Notes: generated by a model not told the origin, from the letters alone. Counted from the stretch's first letter, positions 41,939 through 50,315 are shown. The stretch: 57,809 bases of DNA from Burkholderiaceae bacterium (GCA_004323695.1 SCRU01000162.1:1-57809), one strand, 5' to 3'. Translations and numbers: made by a program.

Positions 41939-42471
41939 AAAAACCCCCTGCGGAAGTCATCGCCTCGCTGCTTGCAGTAACCACAATATTCATTTCCATG
42001 CCGCCTCTAAACCTTCCGCCATGGGCGATCTTCATCAGCTGGGCAGGCACCTTTGCTGCGGGCGGCCCGCGGCCGGACGTGCTGAAGAAGATCTGGCCGG
42101 TGATGCCGATCGGGTCAGTCACGGCATTCCTTATCGTATTGGGCTTCGACTGGTCATCGCATCGATTTACCGGTACGCAGTTCATCATTGCGCAGTGCGT
42201 GATCCTGTTCTGCCTGAATGCCGCGCAGATGCTGCTGGCACGCGTGCCACGTCTCGGACTCGGCTTCGTCCCCGGCATGTTCTTTGGCTTTGCGTCCTAC
42301 TTCGCAACCTTCTACGGCGGCTTCGGTCCGACACCGCACAATTCTGTTGCGGCACTGTGGGCGGTTATTCTGATGAATGCGCTGGGGCCACTTTACGCAT
42401 GGCTCAACGTAAAGCTCGCTGCACCGCATGGCCACGCCGAGGTGCCCCACCGGGTTCCAGTGACTCGGTAG
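41935..42471 (+). CDS. DUF1097 membrane protein
   Basis: A 178-residue inner-membrane protein with about five helices (EVIASLLAVTTIFISM, WAIFISWAGTFAAGG, VTAFLIVLGFDW, FIIAQCVILFCLNAAQMLL, FVPGMFFGFASYFATFYGG, LWAVILMNALGPLYAWLNV). It matches the DUF1097 family (YcdZ of E. coli), which has no assigned role; a small-molecule channel or permease is a fair guess. The ATG overlaps the amidohydrolase stop, so the two are translationally coupled. It is the last gene of the cassette. Confidence 0.85.
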   Translation: MKKPPAEVIASLLAVTTIFISMPPLNLPPWAIFISWAGTFAAGGPRPDVLKKIWPVMPIGSVTAFLIVLGFDWSSHRFTGTQFIIAQCVILFCLNAAQMLLARVPRLGLGFVPGMFFGFASYFATFYGGFGPTPHNSVAALWAVILMNALGPLYAWLNVKLAAPHGHAEVPHRVPVTR

Positions 42472-42690
42472 TCCGCCCTGAGCAAATAGGTTCTTCTGTC
42501 ATGCGTGACACGATGAGGGCCCTGTGTGCCGGTAGCGCAAGCAGGTCGATATCTATTCGAGCGAAACGGCCGCAGCTTGGTCAGGATGCTCGCCTGCGCC
42601 CGCATTTGCTTATCGTATGGATTGCTTGGCACGCTCCTGAACCCACCATCACCCGTCGTATGAAACCGCACGGCTGAACTCGCACGACAC
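42472..42690. other. non-coding stretch at the right end of the LysR cassette
   Basis: No credible reading frame, no RNA gene and no clear terminator were seen in these 219 bases. They separate the DUF1097 gene from the duplicated EamA tail and probably hold the right junction of the inserted cassette. Confidence 0.6.
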
Positions 42691-42786
42691 GGGGCGCTGA
42701 TCCTGCTCGCGGCGCTGTCGAACGACGATGTACCGGCTGTACCGGCGCCTGCGTCCGCGCGCGCGGCGCGCCGACCGGCGAACTAG
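42691..42786 (+). pseudogene. duplicated 3' end of the EamA gene
   Basis: The frame GALILLAALSND followed by an Ala/Arg/Pro-rich tail and TAG matches the last codons of the EamA gene (GGLILLAALWSALSND, then a basic tail). At DNA level CTGATCCTGCTCGCGG and the following CGAACGACG are shared, with a nine-base difference between. The TAG overlaps the convergent stop of the response-regulator-like gene, so this copy looks like the ancestral gene end and the left copy came with, or was altered by, an insertion. Confidence 0.75.
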
Positions 42787-44024
42787 GCGCGCCGCGCCGT
42801 GCCGAAAAACCGGGTCAGCACCGCGGCGAGCACGCTCTCGTCGAACGGCCGCACCAGGCAGACATCGCACCCGGCCAGCCGCGCACGCCAGCGGTCCCAC
42901 CAACCCCGGCGGCTCGACAGCACCATGACCACGGTGGGGCGGCTGCCGTCCGCATTGCCGCGCCGGCGCACCGCGCGGCAGACCCGGAAGATGCCGCCGC
43001 CGGCGACCGGCTCGTTCACGAACACCAGCCGGTACGAGTGCGTGGCGAGCTGGTCCGTCGCCTCGACGCCGCTGCGCACCAGGTTCGCCCGAAAGCCATG
43101 CTGATGCAGGTAGCGCTCCAGCGTGCGCCGGGAATTGTCGCCGGCGTCAACGACCAGCACGTCGTCGCCCGCAATCGTGGATGCCACGGCGGGCGCGGCC
43201 GGGTGCGCGGCGGGCAGGCGGCTTTCCCTCGGCGGCAACGCAGCCGGCTCCACCGGCGTGACGTGGGCCGGCGGCGGTGGTATTGGTGCGTCAACCGACA
43301 GCGGCACGGGGGCGGATTTCACGCGGCGCGCCTCGCGCCACAGCGCGATGCTCGCGGGATCGACGGCCTCGGCGACCGGCGGCATCGCATTCGCCAGCAC
43401 CGCGCGCAGCGCCTGCAGATCGTCGCCCGCGGCAAACGGCTCGGTCGCCGGGAATCCGCTCGTGTAGGGCTGGGTCGGCGGGAACTTGCTCGAGTACGGC
43501 TCGGTTGGCGCAAACCCGGCCGAGTCAGGCCCGGCCGCGGTGCCTGGCGTCTCCAGCGGCGCAAACGGTTCGGTGGCGGCGAAGGCCGGGGGCACGGAGG
43601 CGGGCTCGCCGTCCCACAACGGCCCCGCCTCCGTGGTGGCCGGGGCTTGCGTCGAAGGCTCGAACGGCTGGGTCGGCGCGAACCCGGCGGCCGGGGCACC
43701 GGCCTGCGCCGGCGCCGGCGCGGCCCCGAGCGCGCGCACCGCGTCCAGCACCGTGAGCAACTGAATCGGGCGGCGCTGCACCAGCCAGCCGGTGCCGTGG
43801 TCGGAGGGCCCGATCAGCAGCACCCGGGCCTGCGGCTGGAGGCCCCAGAGACGGCGCACCGTCTCGGCATCGTCGGCGTTCGCCAGGATGATCTCGGCCT
43901 CCTGCGCCTGATCCACCAGGACATAGCCGGTCCCGGTGCGCGCGGCCAGCCGGAACAGCGCCTTGAAGGCCGACATCTCGTTGGGCGGAAAACCAATCAG
44001 GGCAAGGGTCTGGGACGTGCTCAT
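42783..44024 (-). CDS. protein with degenerate receiver domain and FxxT[EQ]P[FY] repeats
   Basis: A 413-residue protein. Residues 1-100 look like a receiver-type alpha/beta domain (TLALIGFPPNEMSAFKALFRLA). Residues 105-285 are Pro/Ala-rich with five copies of F-[AP]-x-T-[EQ]-P-[FY] at 115, 148, 171, 181 and 191. Residues 287-405 are a receiver fold (DDVLVVDAGDNSRRTLERYLHQHGFRANLVRSG) in which the phospho-acceptor is replaced by N337 and the conserved Lys by R392, so it should not be phosphorylated. No output domain is present. It probably works by protein contacts. The start was chosen to exclude an upstream basic stretch that overlaps the peroxidase promoter. Confidence 0.8.
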   Translation of the reverse strand: MSTSQTLALIGFPPNEMSAFKALFRLAARTGTGYVLVDQAQEAEIILANADDAETVRRLWGLQPQARVLLIGPSDHGTGWLVQRRPIQLLTVLDAVRALGAAPAPAQAGAPAAGFAPTQPFEPSTQAPATTEAGPLWDGEPASVPPAFAATEPFAPLETPGTAAGPDSAGFAPTEPYSSKFPPTQPYTSGFPATEPFAAGDDLQALRAVLANAMPPVAEAVDPASIALWREARRVKSAPVPLSVDAPIPPPPAHVTPVEPAALPPRESRLPAAHPAAPAVASTIAGDDVLVVDAGDNSRRTLERYLHQHGFRANLVRSGVEATDQLATHSYRLVFVNEPVAGGGIFRVCRAVRRRGNADGSRPTVVMVLSSRRGWWDRWRARLAGCDVCLVRPFDESVLAAVLTRFFGTARRA

Positions 44025-44158
44025 GGCGAAGTGGTGACAGGGATGCAAAGCGGCGACAACGGGAAGGCTCGGCGCCCGGCCGGTGCAGCAGGCCGCGAGC
44101 GCGCCCGCCGATGTTGTAGCAAGATACTGCAAATAGCAACCAACCCAGCGGAGCCGGC

Positions 44159-44644
44159 ATGCCAACTATTTACGATTTCGAAGCGCTGCAGATGGACGGC
44201 GAGCGTGTGTCCCTGAAAAATTTTGCCGGCAAGGCGTTGCTGATCGTCAACACCGCGAGCGCCTGCGGCTTCACGCCCCAGTTCGCCGGGCTGGAGCAGC
44301 TGCACGAGACCTACGGCGCCAAGGGCCTCGTGGTGCTGGGTTTCCCATGCAACCAGTTCGGCGCGCAGGACCCGGGCAGCAACGAGGAGATCGCCAGTTT
44401 TTGCCAGCTCAACTACGGCGTGAGCTTTCCCATGATGGCGAAGATCGACGTGAACGGCGCCAAGGCCGATCCGCTGTACCAGTGGCTCACGGCCGAGGCG
44501 CCGGGCCTGCTCGGCCTCAAGGCGATCAAGTGGAACTTCACCAAATTCCTGATCGGCAAGGATGGCCACGTGATCAAGCGCTATGCACCGACCGACACGC
44601 CCAAGAGCTTGACGAAGGACATCGAGACCGCGCTGGCCGCCTGA
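44159..44644 (+). CDS. glutathione peroxidase (Cys type)
   Basis: A 161-residue thiol peroxidase of the glutathione peroxidase family, which reduces peroxides in the cytoplasm, often with thioredoxin as donor. C36 in VNTASACGFTPQ is the peroxidatic residue; VLGFPCNQFGAQDPG supplies the Gln and a second Cys, and KWNFTKFLIGKDG the Trp. The length is normal for bacterial members. GCGGAG lies before the ATG. It is a single gene divergent from the receiver-like gene and convergent with the SMP-30 gene. No anomaly was seen. Confidence 0.95.
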   Translation: MPTIYDFEALQMDGERVSLKNFAGKALLIVNTASACGFTPQFAGLEQLHETYGAKGLVVLGFPCNQFGAQDPGSNEEIASFCQLNYGVSFPMMAKIDVNGAKADPLYQWLTAEAPGLLGLKAIKWNFTKFLIGKDGHVIKRYAPTDTPKSLTKDIETALAA

Positions 44645-44706
44645 TTTGTAGTCAAATCGAGCCGTAGCCCTTATTGAACAACAACCGTCAGCTACAAAAT
44701 TTGTAG
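44645..44706. repeat. dispersed Comamonadaceae-type intergenic repeat, likely terminator
   Basis: The stretch has an outer pair TTTGTAG / CTACAAA, an inner AGCC-TAGCCCTTATTG part, and ends in CTACAAAATTTGTAG plus TTTT. It resembles from memory a repeat family scattered between genes of Comamonadaceae (AGCTAT-AAATT plus CGCTTAT core). It sits at the end of the peroxidase gene and probably ends transcription there. Confidence 0.5.
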
Positions 44707-44720
44707 TTTTCGACCAGCGT

Positions 44721-45650
44721 TCAATCCAGGAAGAAATTCACGGGCAGGCCCGGCACCTCGACCCGCATGGAGAACACGCAGCCCGACAGCGGCAGGGCCG
44801 CGAGTTCGGCGGCGGGGCGGCCGTGCCGTGCCGAGGTGAGGTACAGCGTGCGCAGATCGGCGCCGCCAAAGCAGGGCATGGTCGGGCATTGCGCGGGCAC
44901 GGGGATGTCGGCGAGCAACGCGCCGCTGGGTGACAGCTGGAGCAGGCGCCGGCCCTCGTACATGGCGCACCAGTAGTTACCCTCTGCATCGACCGCCGCG
45001 CCGTCGGGCCGCCCGCCATAACCCGGCATGCCGGCCTGCCAGCCCTCGGGCTTGCCCGGAAACTGCTGGAACACGCGCTGGCGCGACAGGACGTTGCGGC
45101 TGGCGTCCCAGTCCCAGGCGTGGGTGACGTGGCGCGGCGTGTCGGACCAATACAGGGTTTTCGCATCGGGCGACCAGGCCAGCCCGTTCGCGGTGTGGGC
45201 ATCGCCCGCCTGACGCTGCAAGCGCGGCGCAGCGCCGCCCGCGCGGCAATCGAGCGAGTACAGCGCGGCGAGGGCGCGGTCGCGCGGCTCGTAGATGGTG
45301 CCGGCCCAAAAGCGCCCGAGCGGGTCGGCGCGGCCGTCATTGAAGCGGGTCGTCGCGGTGTCGTGCTCGGCCTGCGCCAGCAGGCTCAGTTCGCCGCCCC
45401 AGATGGGCGCCCGGTAAATGCCGTCGCGCAGCGCGATCACGAGGCCGCCGCCCTCGCCGTTATCTGTGGCCGGCGCGATGCAGCCGGGCTCGCTGGGCAT
45501 CGCCCAGCGCTGCAGCGCGCCCGTGACCAGGTTGGCGCGCAGAATTCGGCGCGCCGCGATATCCACCCAGTACAGCAGTTGCTCCTGCGGATGCCAGAAC
45601 GGCGATTCGCCCAGCTCGCTGGGCTCGGTCACCACGGTTTGCCAGCTCAT
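44721..45650 (-). CDS. SMP-30/gluconolactonase-family protein
   Basis: A 309-residue six-bladed beta-propeller lactonase. It begins TEPSELGESPFWHPQEQLLYWVDI with the metal-binding Glu, has FNDGRADPLGRFWAGTI (Asn), TANGLAWSPDAKTLYWSDT (Asn), and RPDGAAVDAEGNYWCAMYEG (Asp). These four residues form the divalent metal site of sugar lactonases. The substrate may be gluconolactone, arabinolactone or another aldonolactone. It lies downstream of amtB in the same direction but behind a strong terminator, so it is an independent unit. Confidence 0.9.
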   Translation of the reverse strand: MSWQTVVTEPSELGESPFWHPQEQLLYWVDIAARRILRANLVTGALQRWAMPSEPGCIAPATDNGEGGGLVIALRDGIYRAPIWGGELSLLAQAEHDTATTRFNDGRADPLGRFWAGTIYEPRDRALAALYSLDCRAGGAAPRLQRQAGDAHTANGLAWSPDAKTLYWSDTPRHVTHAWDWDASRNVLSRQRVFQQFPGKPEGWQAGMPGYGGRPDGAAVDAEGNYWCAMYEGRRLLQLSPSGALLADIPVPAQCPTMPCFGGADLRTLYLTSARHGRPAAELAALPLSGCVFSMRVEVPGLPVNFFLD

Positions 45651-45737
45651 GTCGCGCCTCGATGAATTGCAGTGGCGGGCGCGACCCTGAAGGCACCGGC
45701 GCCCACGGCCATTGTGCCCGGTCGCCCCCCGCGGTCG

Positions 45738-45768
45738 AAAAAAAACGGCTCCGTCGATGGAGCCGTTT
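45738..45768 (-). terminator. Rho-independent terminator of the torF-glnK-amtB operon
   Basis: On the minus strand, AAACGGCTCC and GGAGCCGTTT form a ten-base stem with an ATCGAC loop followed by a run of eight T. It lies about 40 bases after the amtB stop. Confidence 0.92.
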
Positions 45769-45805
45769 CCGGGGCGAGCCGGGCTCGCCGGGGGTGTCTT
45801 TGGGT

Positions 45806-47290
45806 TCAGCGGCTGTACGCGGTCTCCCCATGCGAGGTGATGTCCAGCCCCTCGCGCTCGGCCTCTTCGGGCACGCGCAACCCGAGCACCAGGTCGGCGA
45901 TCTTGAACGCGATGAACGCAACCACGCCGGACCATACGATGGTCGTGAGCACGCCCTGCAACTGGATCCAGAGCTGGCCGGTGATGGAGTAGTCCGGGCT
46001 GACCTTGTTCGCCACATAGTCCCAGATGCCGGTGCCGCCGAGCGCCGGGGACGCCAGCACGCCGGTCATCAGCGCACCCAGAATCCCGCCCACGCCGTGC
46101 ACGCCGAACACGTCCAGCGCATCGTCCGCGCCGAGCAGGCGCTTGAGGCCGTTCACGCCCCACAGGCAGGCCACGCCGGCCAGCAGGCCCAGCACCAGCG
46201 CGCCCATGACCCCGACGAAACCGGCCGCCGGCGTGATGGCCACGAGGCCCGCGACGGCACCGGACGCGGCGCCCAGCATCGAAGCCTTGCCCTTGTGCAG
46301 CGCCTCGGCGCCCATCCAGGACAGCGCGGCGGCGGCCGTGGCGACCAGCGTGTTCACGAAGGCCAGCGCGGCCGAGCCGTTCGCTTCCAGCGCGGAGCCG
46401 GCATTGAAGCCGAACCAGCCGACCCACAGCAGCGACGCGCCAACCATGGTCAGCGTCAGGCTGTGCGGCGTCATGGATTCCTTGCCCAGGCCCACGCGCT
46501 TGCCCAGCACGAAGGAGCCGACCAGACCCGCCACGGCGGCGTTGATGTGCACCACCGTGCCGCCCGCGAAGTCCAGCGCGCCCTTGGCCCAGAGCCAGCC
46601 CGCGTCGGCCGTGACCTTGTCCAGGCCGGCCTGGTTCACGATGCCGTCCGGGCCATCCCAGTACCAGACCATGTGCGCGATCGGCAGGTAGCTGAAAGTG
46701 AACCAGAGCGCCGCGAACAGCAGCACCGCCGAGAACCGGGCGCGCTCGGCCAGCGAGCCAATCACCAGCGCCACGGTGATGGCGGCAAAAGTGGCCTGGA
46801 ACGCCATGTACATGTATTCCGGAATGGCGACCCCCTTGCTGAAGGTCGCGGCCATCGAGTCGGGCGTGACGCCCTTCATGAAGATCTTGTCCAGGCTGCC
46901 GAAGAACGGATTGCCGGCCGTGAAGGCCACGCTGTAGCCGTACAAGGTCCACAGCACGATGATCAGGCAGAAGATCACGAACACCTGCATCAGGATGCTG
47001 AGCATGTTCTTGCTGCGCACCAGGCCGCCGTAGAACAGCGCCAGGCCCGGGATGCTCATCATGATGACGAGCAGCGTGGCCACGATCATCCAGGCGGTGT
47101 CGCCCTTGTTCACGGTATCGGTGATGGGCGCCGCGGCCGGCGCGGCGGCGGTCGTAGCGGAGGGCGCAGCGGGCGCGGCCGAGGCGTCGGACGCCGTGGC
47201 CGCCACCGGCGCCGCCGGGGTTTGCGCCATGGCGGCGCCGCCCGCCAGCAGACCCAAGGCCAGCGTGAAGGAGAGAATCAGTTTTTTCAT
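45806..47290 (-). CDS. amtB: ammonium transporter AmtB
   Basis: A 494-residue protein with a signal peptide (MKKLILSFTLALGLLAGGAAMAQ), an Ala-rich linker (to about residue 55) and eleven membrane helices. Family segments are WMIVATLLVIMMSIPGLALFYGGLVRSKN, FAGGTVVHINAAVAGLVGSFVLGKR (pore His) and GVHGVGGILGALMTGVLAS (second pore His). It conducts ammonium across the inner membrane and is closed by GlnK, encoded 29 bases upstream. The extra Ala-rich N-terminal linker is, as far as I recall, common in betaproteobacterial AmtB. Confidence 0.96.
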   Translation of the reverse strand: MKKLILSFTLALGLLAGGAAMAQTPAAPVAATASDASAAPAAPSATTAAAPAAAPITDTVNKGDTAWMIVATLLVIMMSIPGLALFYGGLVRSKNMLSILMQVFVIFCLIIVLWTLYGYSVAFTAGNPFFGSLDKIFMKGVTPDSMAATFSKGVAIPEYMYMAFQATFAAITVALVIGSLAERARFSAVLLFAALWFTFSYLPIAHMVWYWDGPDGIVNQAGLDKVTADAGWLWAKGALDFAGGTVVHINAAVAGLVGSFVLGKRVGLGKESMTPHSLTLTMVGASLLWVGWFGFNAGSALEANGSAALAFVNTLVATAAAALSWMGAEALHKGKASMLGAASGAVAGLVAITPAAGFVGVMGALVLGLLAGVACLWGVNGLKRLLGADDALDVFGVHGVGGILGALMTGVLASPALGGTGIWDYVANKVSPDYSITGQLWIQLQGVLTTIVWSGVVAFIAFKIADLVLGLRVPEEAEREGLDITSHGETAYSR

Positions 47291-47319
47291 TTTCCGGGCT
47301 TTCTGTTTGACGGGATGGT

Positions 47320-47685
<366 letters not shown>

Positions 47686-48495
47686 TCAAAAGGTGTAGAG
47701 GGCGCCCAGCACCACGCCGGTGCCGCCCTTGTTGGCGCCGCTGGAAGTCAGGTAGGCGTGGGTGCTGGTGCCCACCAGCGTGGCCGAGACCGACAGCCCG
47801 TGGCCCAGGTCCTTGCCCAGCGCCAGCGAGTAGTCGGTGTAGTCCGAGGCCGGCGTGTTGCGGATGGTCTGATGCCCCACGTGCGGCGTGAGGCTGAAGC
47901 CATTGCCCAGATCGAAGGTGGCGGCCAGTTCCAGGTAGCCGCTGTTCTTGCTGTCCACAAAACCGAACGTGTTGGTCAGGCTGCTGGAGTATTTGATGGT
48001 GAAGGCCTTGTAGGTCAGCGCCCCGTGGACTTCCAGCGTGTTGGCGTTCGCGGAGCCCACGATGTTCTGGTATTCGTTGCGCGGATACCAGTACTCCAGC
48101 AGGCCCACTTCGTAGCTCAGGTCCGGGCTGATCGTGCCCCGGTACCCGCCGTACAGATCGACCTCCACATGGTTCGAACCGGAATCGGTCGCGCCCGGGT
48201 TCAGGCCATAGACTCTGGCATCGTCCTGGGTCCAGTGGATGGTCGAACCCCACGCGCCCAGATAAAAACCGTTCCTGGCGGTGAAGTCGAGGCCGCCCTG
48301 CAGGGCCGGATCCTTGCCGGACTGGGACAGCCCCCGGAACCGGTAGTCGCTGACGACGCCGATGTTGTAGGCCAGCGTGTAGTCGGGCGCCGGCGCCGCA
48401 GCGGCGGGCGTTGCGGTCTGCGCCAGCGCGATGCCCGGCCCCGCCAGCATGGCCAGGGCGGCCAGCGTCAGCGCGGATGCGGTCTTGAATGTCAT
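47686..48495 (-). CDS. TorF-family putative outer-membrane porin
   Basis: A 269-residue outer-membrane protein with a signal peptide (to about residue 26, ALAQ) and alternating beta strands ending in an aromatic residue (VVLGALYTF). The segment YNIGVVSDYRFRGLSQSGKDPALQGGLDFTARNGFYLGAWGSTI is diagnostic of the TorF family. Its place in front of glnK-amtB suggests uptake of a nitrogen source under ammonium limitation, though its substrate is unknown. The start was chosen for the signal peptide. It lies 27 bases before glnK. Confidence 0.9.
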   Translation of the reverse strand: MTFKTASALTLAALAMLAGPGIALAQTATPAAAAPAPDYTLAYNIGVVSDYRFRGLSQSGKDPALQGGLDFTARNGFYLGAWGSTIHWTQDDARVYGLNPGATDSGSNHVEVDLYGGYRGTISPDLSYEVGLLEYWYPRNEYQNIVGSANANTLEVHGALTYKAFTIKYSSSLTNTFGFVDSKNSGYLELAATFDLGNGFSLTPHVGHQTIRNTPASDYTDYSLALGKDLGHGLSVSATLVGTSTHAYLTSSGANKGGTGVVLGALYTF

Positions 48496-48532
48496 GCAGG
48501 TTCCAAGAAGAAGTGGACGAACAAGCACTTCA

Positions 48533-48548
48533 AGCACGGACCATGCCA
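48533..48548 (-). promoter_or_regulatory. sigma-54 promoter of torF-glnK-amtB
   Basis: On the minus strand, TGGCATGGTCCGTGCT matches the consensus TGGCAC-N5-TTGCW with GG and GC doublets at the exact ten-base spacing. The predicted transcription start lies about 26 bases before the torF ATG, which fits a nitrogen-regulated operon. Confidence 0.75.
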
Positions 48549-48630
48549 GCGCCCGTCCTGGTGCGCCTCTTCGCGCCCGCACACCCAAACCGGTCGAGCT
48601 GCGTTAAGATGACTGTATGAATGTCCAGTT

Positions 48631-48647
48631 TGCACCGTTGCAGTGCC
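48631..48647. promoter_or_regulatory. candidate NtrC enhancer site
   Basis: TGCACCGTTGCAGTGCC resembles the NtrC consensus TGCACY-N5-GGTGCA, with the halves TGCACC and GTGC at normal spacing. It is about 90 bases upstream of the -24 box, the usual distance for an enhancer. Confidence 0.45.
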
Positions 48648-48764
48648 ATGCCGCCGCCCTCGGGTGGGCGCTCCTGCCCCAAGTTGGGGAGTCGCGCGCA
48701 TGAGCACCGCGCCGGGCTGCTCAAACGATGTTCGCACCGCAGTGCGCAGCACGGAGGTATTCCA

Positions 48765-50288
48765 ATGAGCCTGGCGCTGGTTCAAAGCCGCGCCCTGCTC
48801 GGGCTGGAGGCGCCGGCCGTCACGGTCGAGGTGCATCTGGCCAACGGCCTGCCCAGCTTCACGCTGGTTGGGCTCGCCGACGTCGAGGTGAAAGAGGCGC
48901 GCGAGCGGGTGCGCTCGGCCATCCAGAACTCGGGGCTGGAGTTTCCGGGCAACAAGCGTATTACCGTGAACCTGGCGCCGGCCGATCTGCCCAAGGATTC
49001 CGGGCGCTTCGATTTGCCGATTGCGCTCGGCATCCTGGCCGCCAGCGGCCAGATTGATGCGGCCCGGCTGGCCGGCCATGAGTTTGCCGGCGAGCTGTCG
49101 CTGTCGGGGGGGCTGCGCCCGGTGCGCGGTGCACTGGCCATGAGCCTGGCGCTGCACGCCGGGCATGTGATCACCAAACTGGTGCTGCCGCCCGACAGCG
49201 CCGAAGAGGCCGCGCTGGTGCCCGACGCTCAGGTTTACCGTGCCGGCCATCTGCTCGACGTCGTGCGCCAGTTCCTGCCGCAGGGCGCCAATGCTGCCGA
49301 GCCGGCCGAGGGCTGGTCGCGCATCACGCCCACCGCCGTGCCCGCCACGGCAGCCTATGCCGACCTGGCCGACGTGAAGGGCCAGGCGGCGGCCAAGCGC
49401 GTACTGGAAATCGCGGCGGCGGGCGGCCACAGCCTCTTGTTAATGGGCCCGCCCGGTTCGGGCAAATCCATGCTGGCGCAGCGCTTTGCCGGCCTGCTGC
49501 CACCCATGACGACCGAGGAAGCGCTGCAAAGCGCTGCCATCGCCAGCCTGGGCGGGCGCTTCTCGCTGGCGCGCTGGGCCGTGCGCCCCACCTGCAGCCC
49601 GCACCACACGGCCAGCGCGGTGGCGCTGGTCGGGGGCGGCTCGCCACCACGCCCGGGCGAGATTTCACTGGCGCACCATGGAGTCCTTTTCCTCGACGAG
49701 TTCCCCGAGTTTCCGCGCGCCGCGCTCGAAGCGCTGCGCGAGCCGCTGGAGACCGGCAGCATCACCATTTCACGCGCGGCGCGGCGCTCTGAGTTTCCGG
49801 CGCGCTTCCAGATGATCGGCGCCATGAACCCTTGCCCCTGCGGCTACCTGGGCTCGCCACTCAAGGCCTGCCGCTGCACGCCTGACCAGGTGGCACGCTA
49901 CCAGGGCAAGCTCAGCGGCCCGCTGCTGGATCGCATCGACCTGCATGTGGAGGTGCCGGCGCTGCCCCCGCAGGATCTGGTGCAGGCGCCGCCGGGTGAA
50001 TCCAGCCACGACATCCGCGAGCGCTGCAACGCGGCACGCCAGCGCGCGCTGGCGCGCCAGGGCAAGACGAATCAGGCGCTGCAGGGGCAGGAGATCGACG
50101 CGCACCTGGCGCTGGATGCCGCCGCCGCCAAATTCCTCAACACGGCCGCGACCCGGCTCGGCTGGTCGGCGCGCAGCACGCACCGCGCGCTCAAGGTGGC
50201 GCGCACCATCGCCGACCTGGCCGGTGCGCAAAGCACGCAGGTCACGCACGTGGCCGAAGCGATGCAGTACCGGCGGGCGCTGTCCTGA
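48765..50288 (+). CDS. comM: YifB/ComM-family Mg-chelatase-like ATPase
   Basis: A 507-residue AAA+ helicase with the N-terminal Lon-like ChlI domain (MSLALVQSRALLGLEAPAVTVEVHLANGLPSFTLVGL), Walker A LLMGPPGSGKSMLAQ at 228-235, TASAVALVGGGSPPRPGEISLAHHGVLFLDEFPEF (Walker B), and a Zn-finger-like NPCPCGYLGSPLKACRCTP. ComM promotes branch migration during natural transformation. GGAGG precedes the ATG. About 70 bases of its Walker B region are duplicated 6.6 kb downstream (56336-56408). The start codon was chosen by homology; upstream ATGs lack the domain start. Confidence 0.94.
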   Translation: MSLALVQSRALLGLEAPAVTVEVHLANGLPSFTLVGLADVEVKEARERVRSAIQNSGLEFPGNKRITVNLAPADLPKDSGRFDLPIALGILAASGQIDAARLAGHEFAGELSLSGGLRPVRGALAMSLALHAGHVITKLVLPPDSAEEAALVPDAQVYRAGHLLDVVRQFLPQGANAAEPAEGWSRITPTAVPATAAYADLADVKGQAAAKRVLEIAAAGGHSLLLMGPPGSGKSMLAQRFAGLLPPMTTEEALQSAAIASLGGRFSLARWAVRPTCSPHHTASAVALVGGGSPPRPGEISLAHHGVLFLDEFPEFPRAALEALREPLETGSITISRAARRSEFPARFQMIGAMNPCPCGYLGSPLKACRCTPDQVARYQGKLSGPLLDRIDLHVEVPALPPQDLVQAPPGESSHDIRERCNAARQRALARQGKTNQALQGQEIDAHLALDAAAAKFLNTAATRLGWSARSTHRALKVARTIADLAGAQSTQVTHVAEAMQYRRALS

Positions 50289-50315
50289 CCCATGCCGTTT
50301 TCCTGCTGCGAGCCG

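Noticed and set aside
44721-46952. A 743-codon minus-strand open frame running from the SMP-30 gene back through amtB.
   Set aside because: Its upstream part lies in another frame of amtB, whose membrane-protein coding is clear. Long open frames in shadow are expected at this GC content. The SMP-30 gene starts at 45650.
48549-48566. GCGCC / GGTGC halves just upstream of the sigma-54 promoter, resembling an NtrC site.
   Set aside because: The half-site spacing is one base too long and the site is too close to the -24 box for an enhancer.
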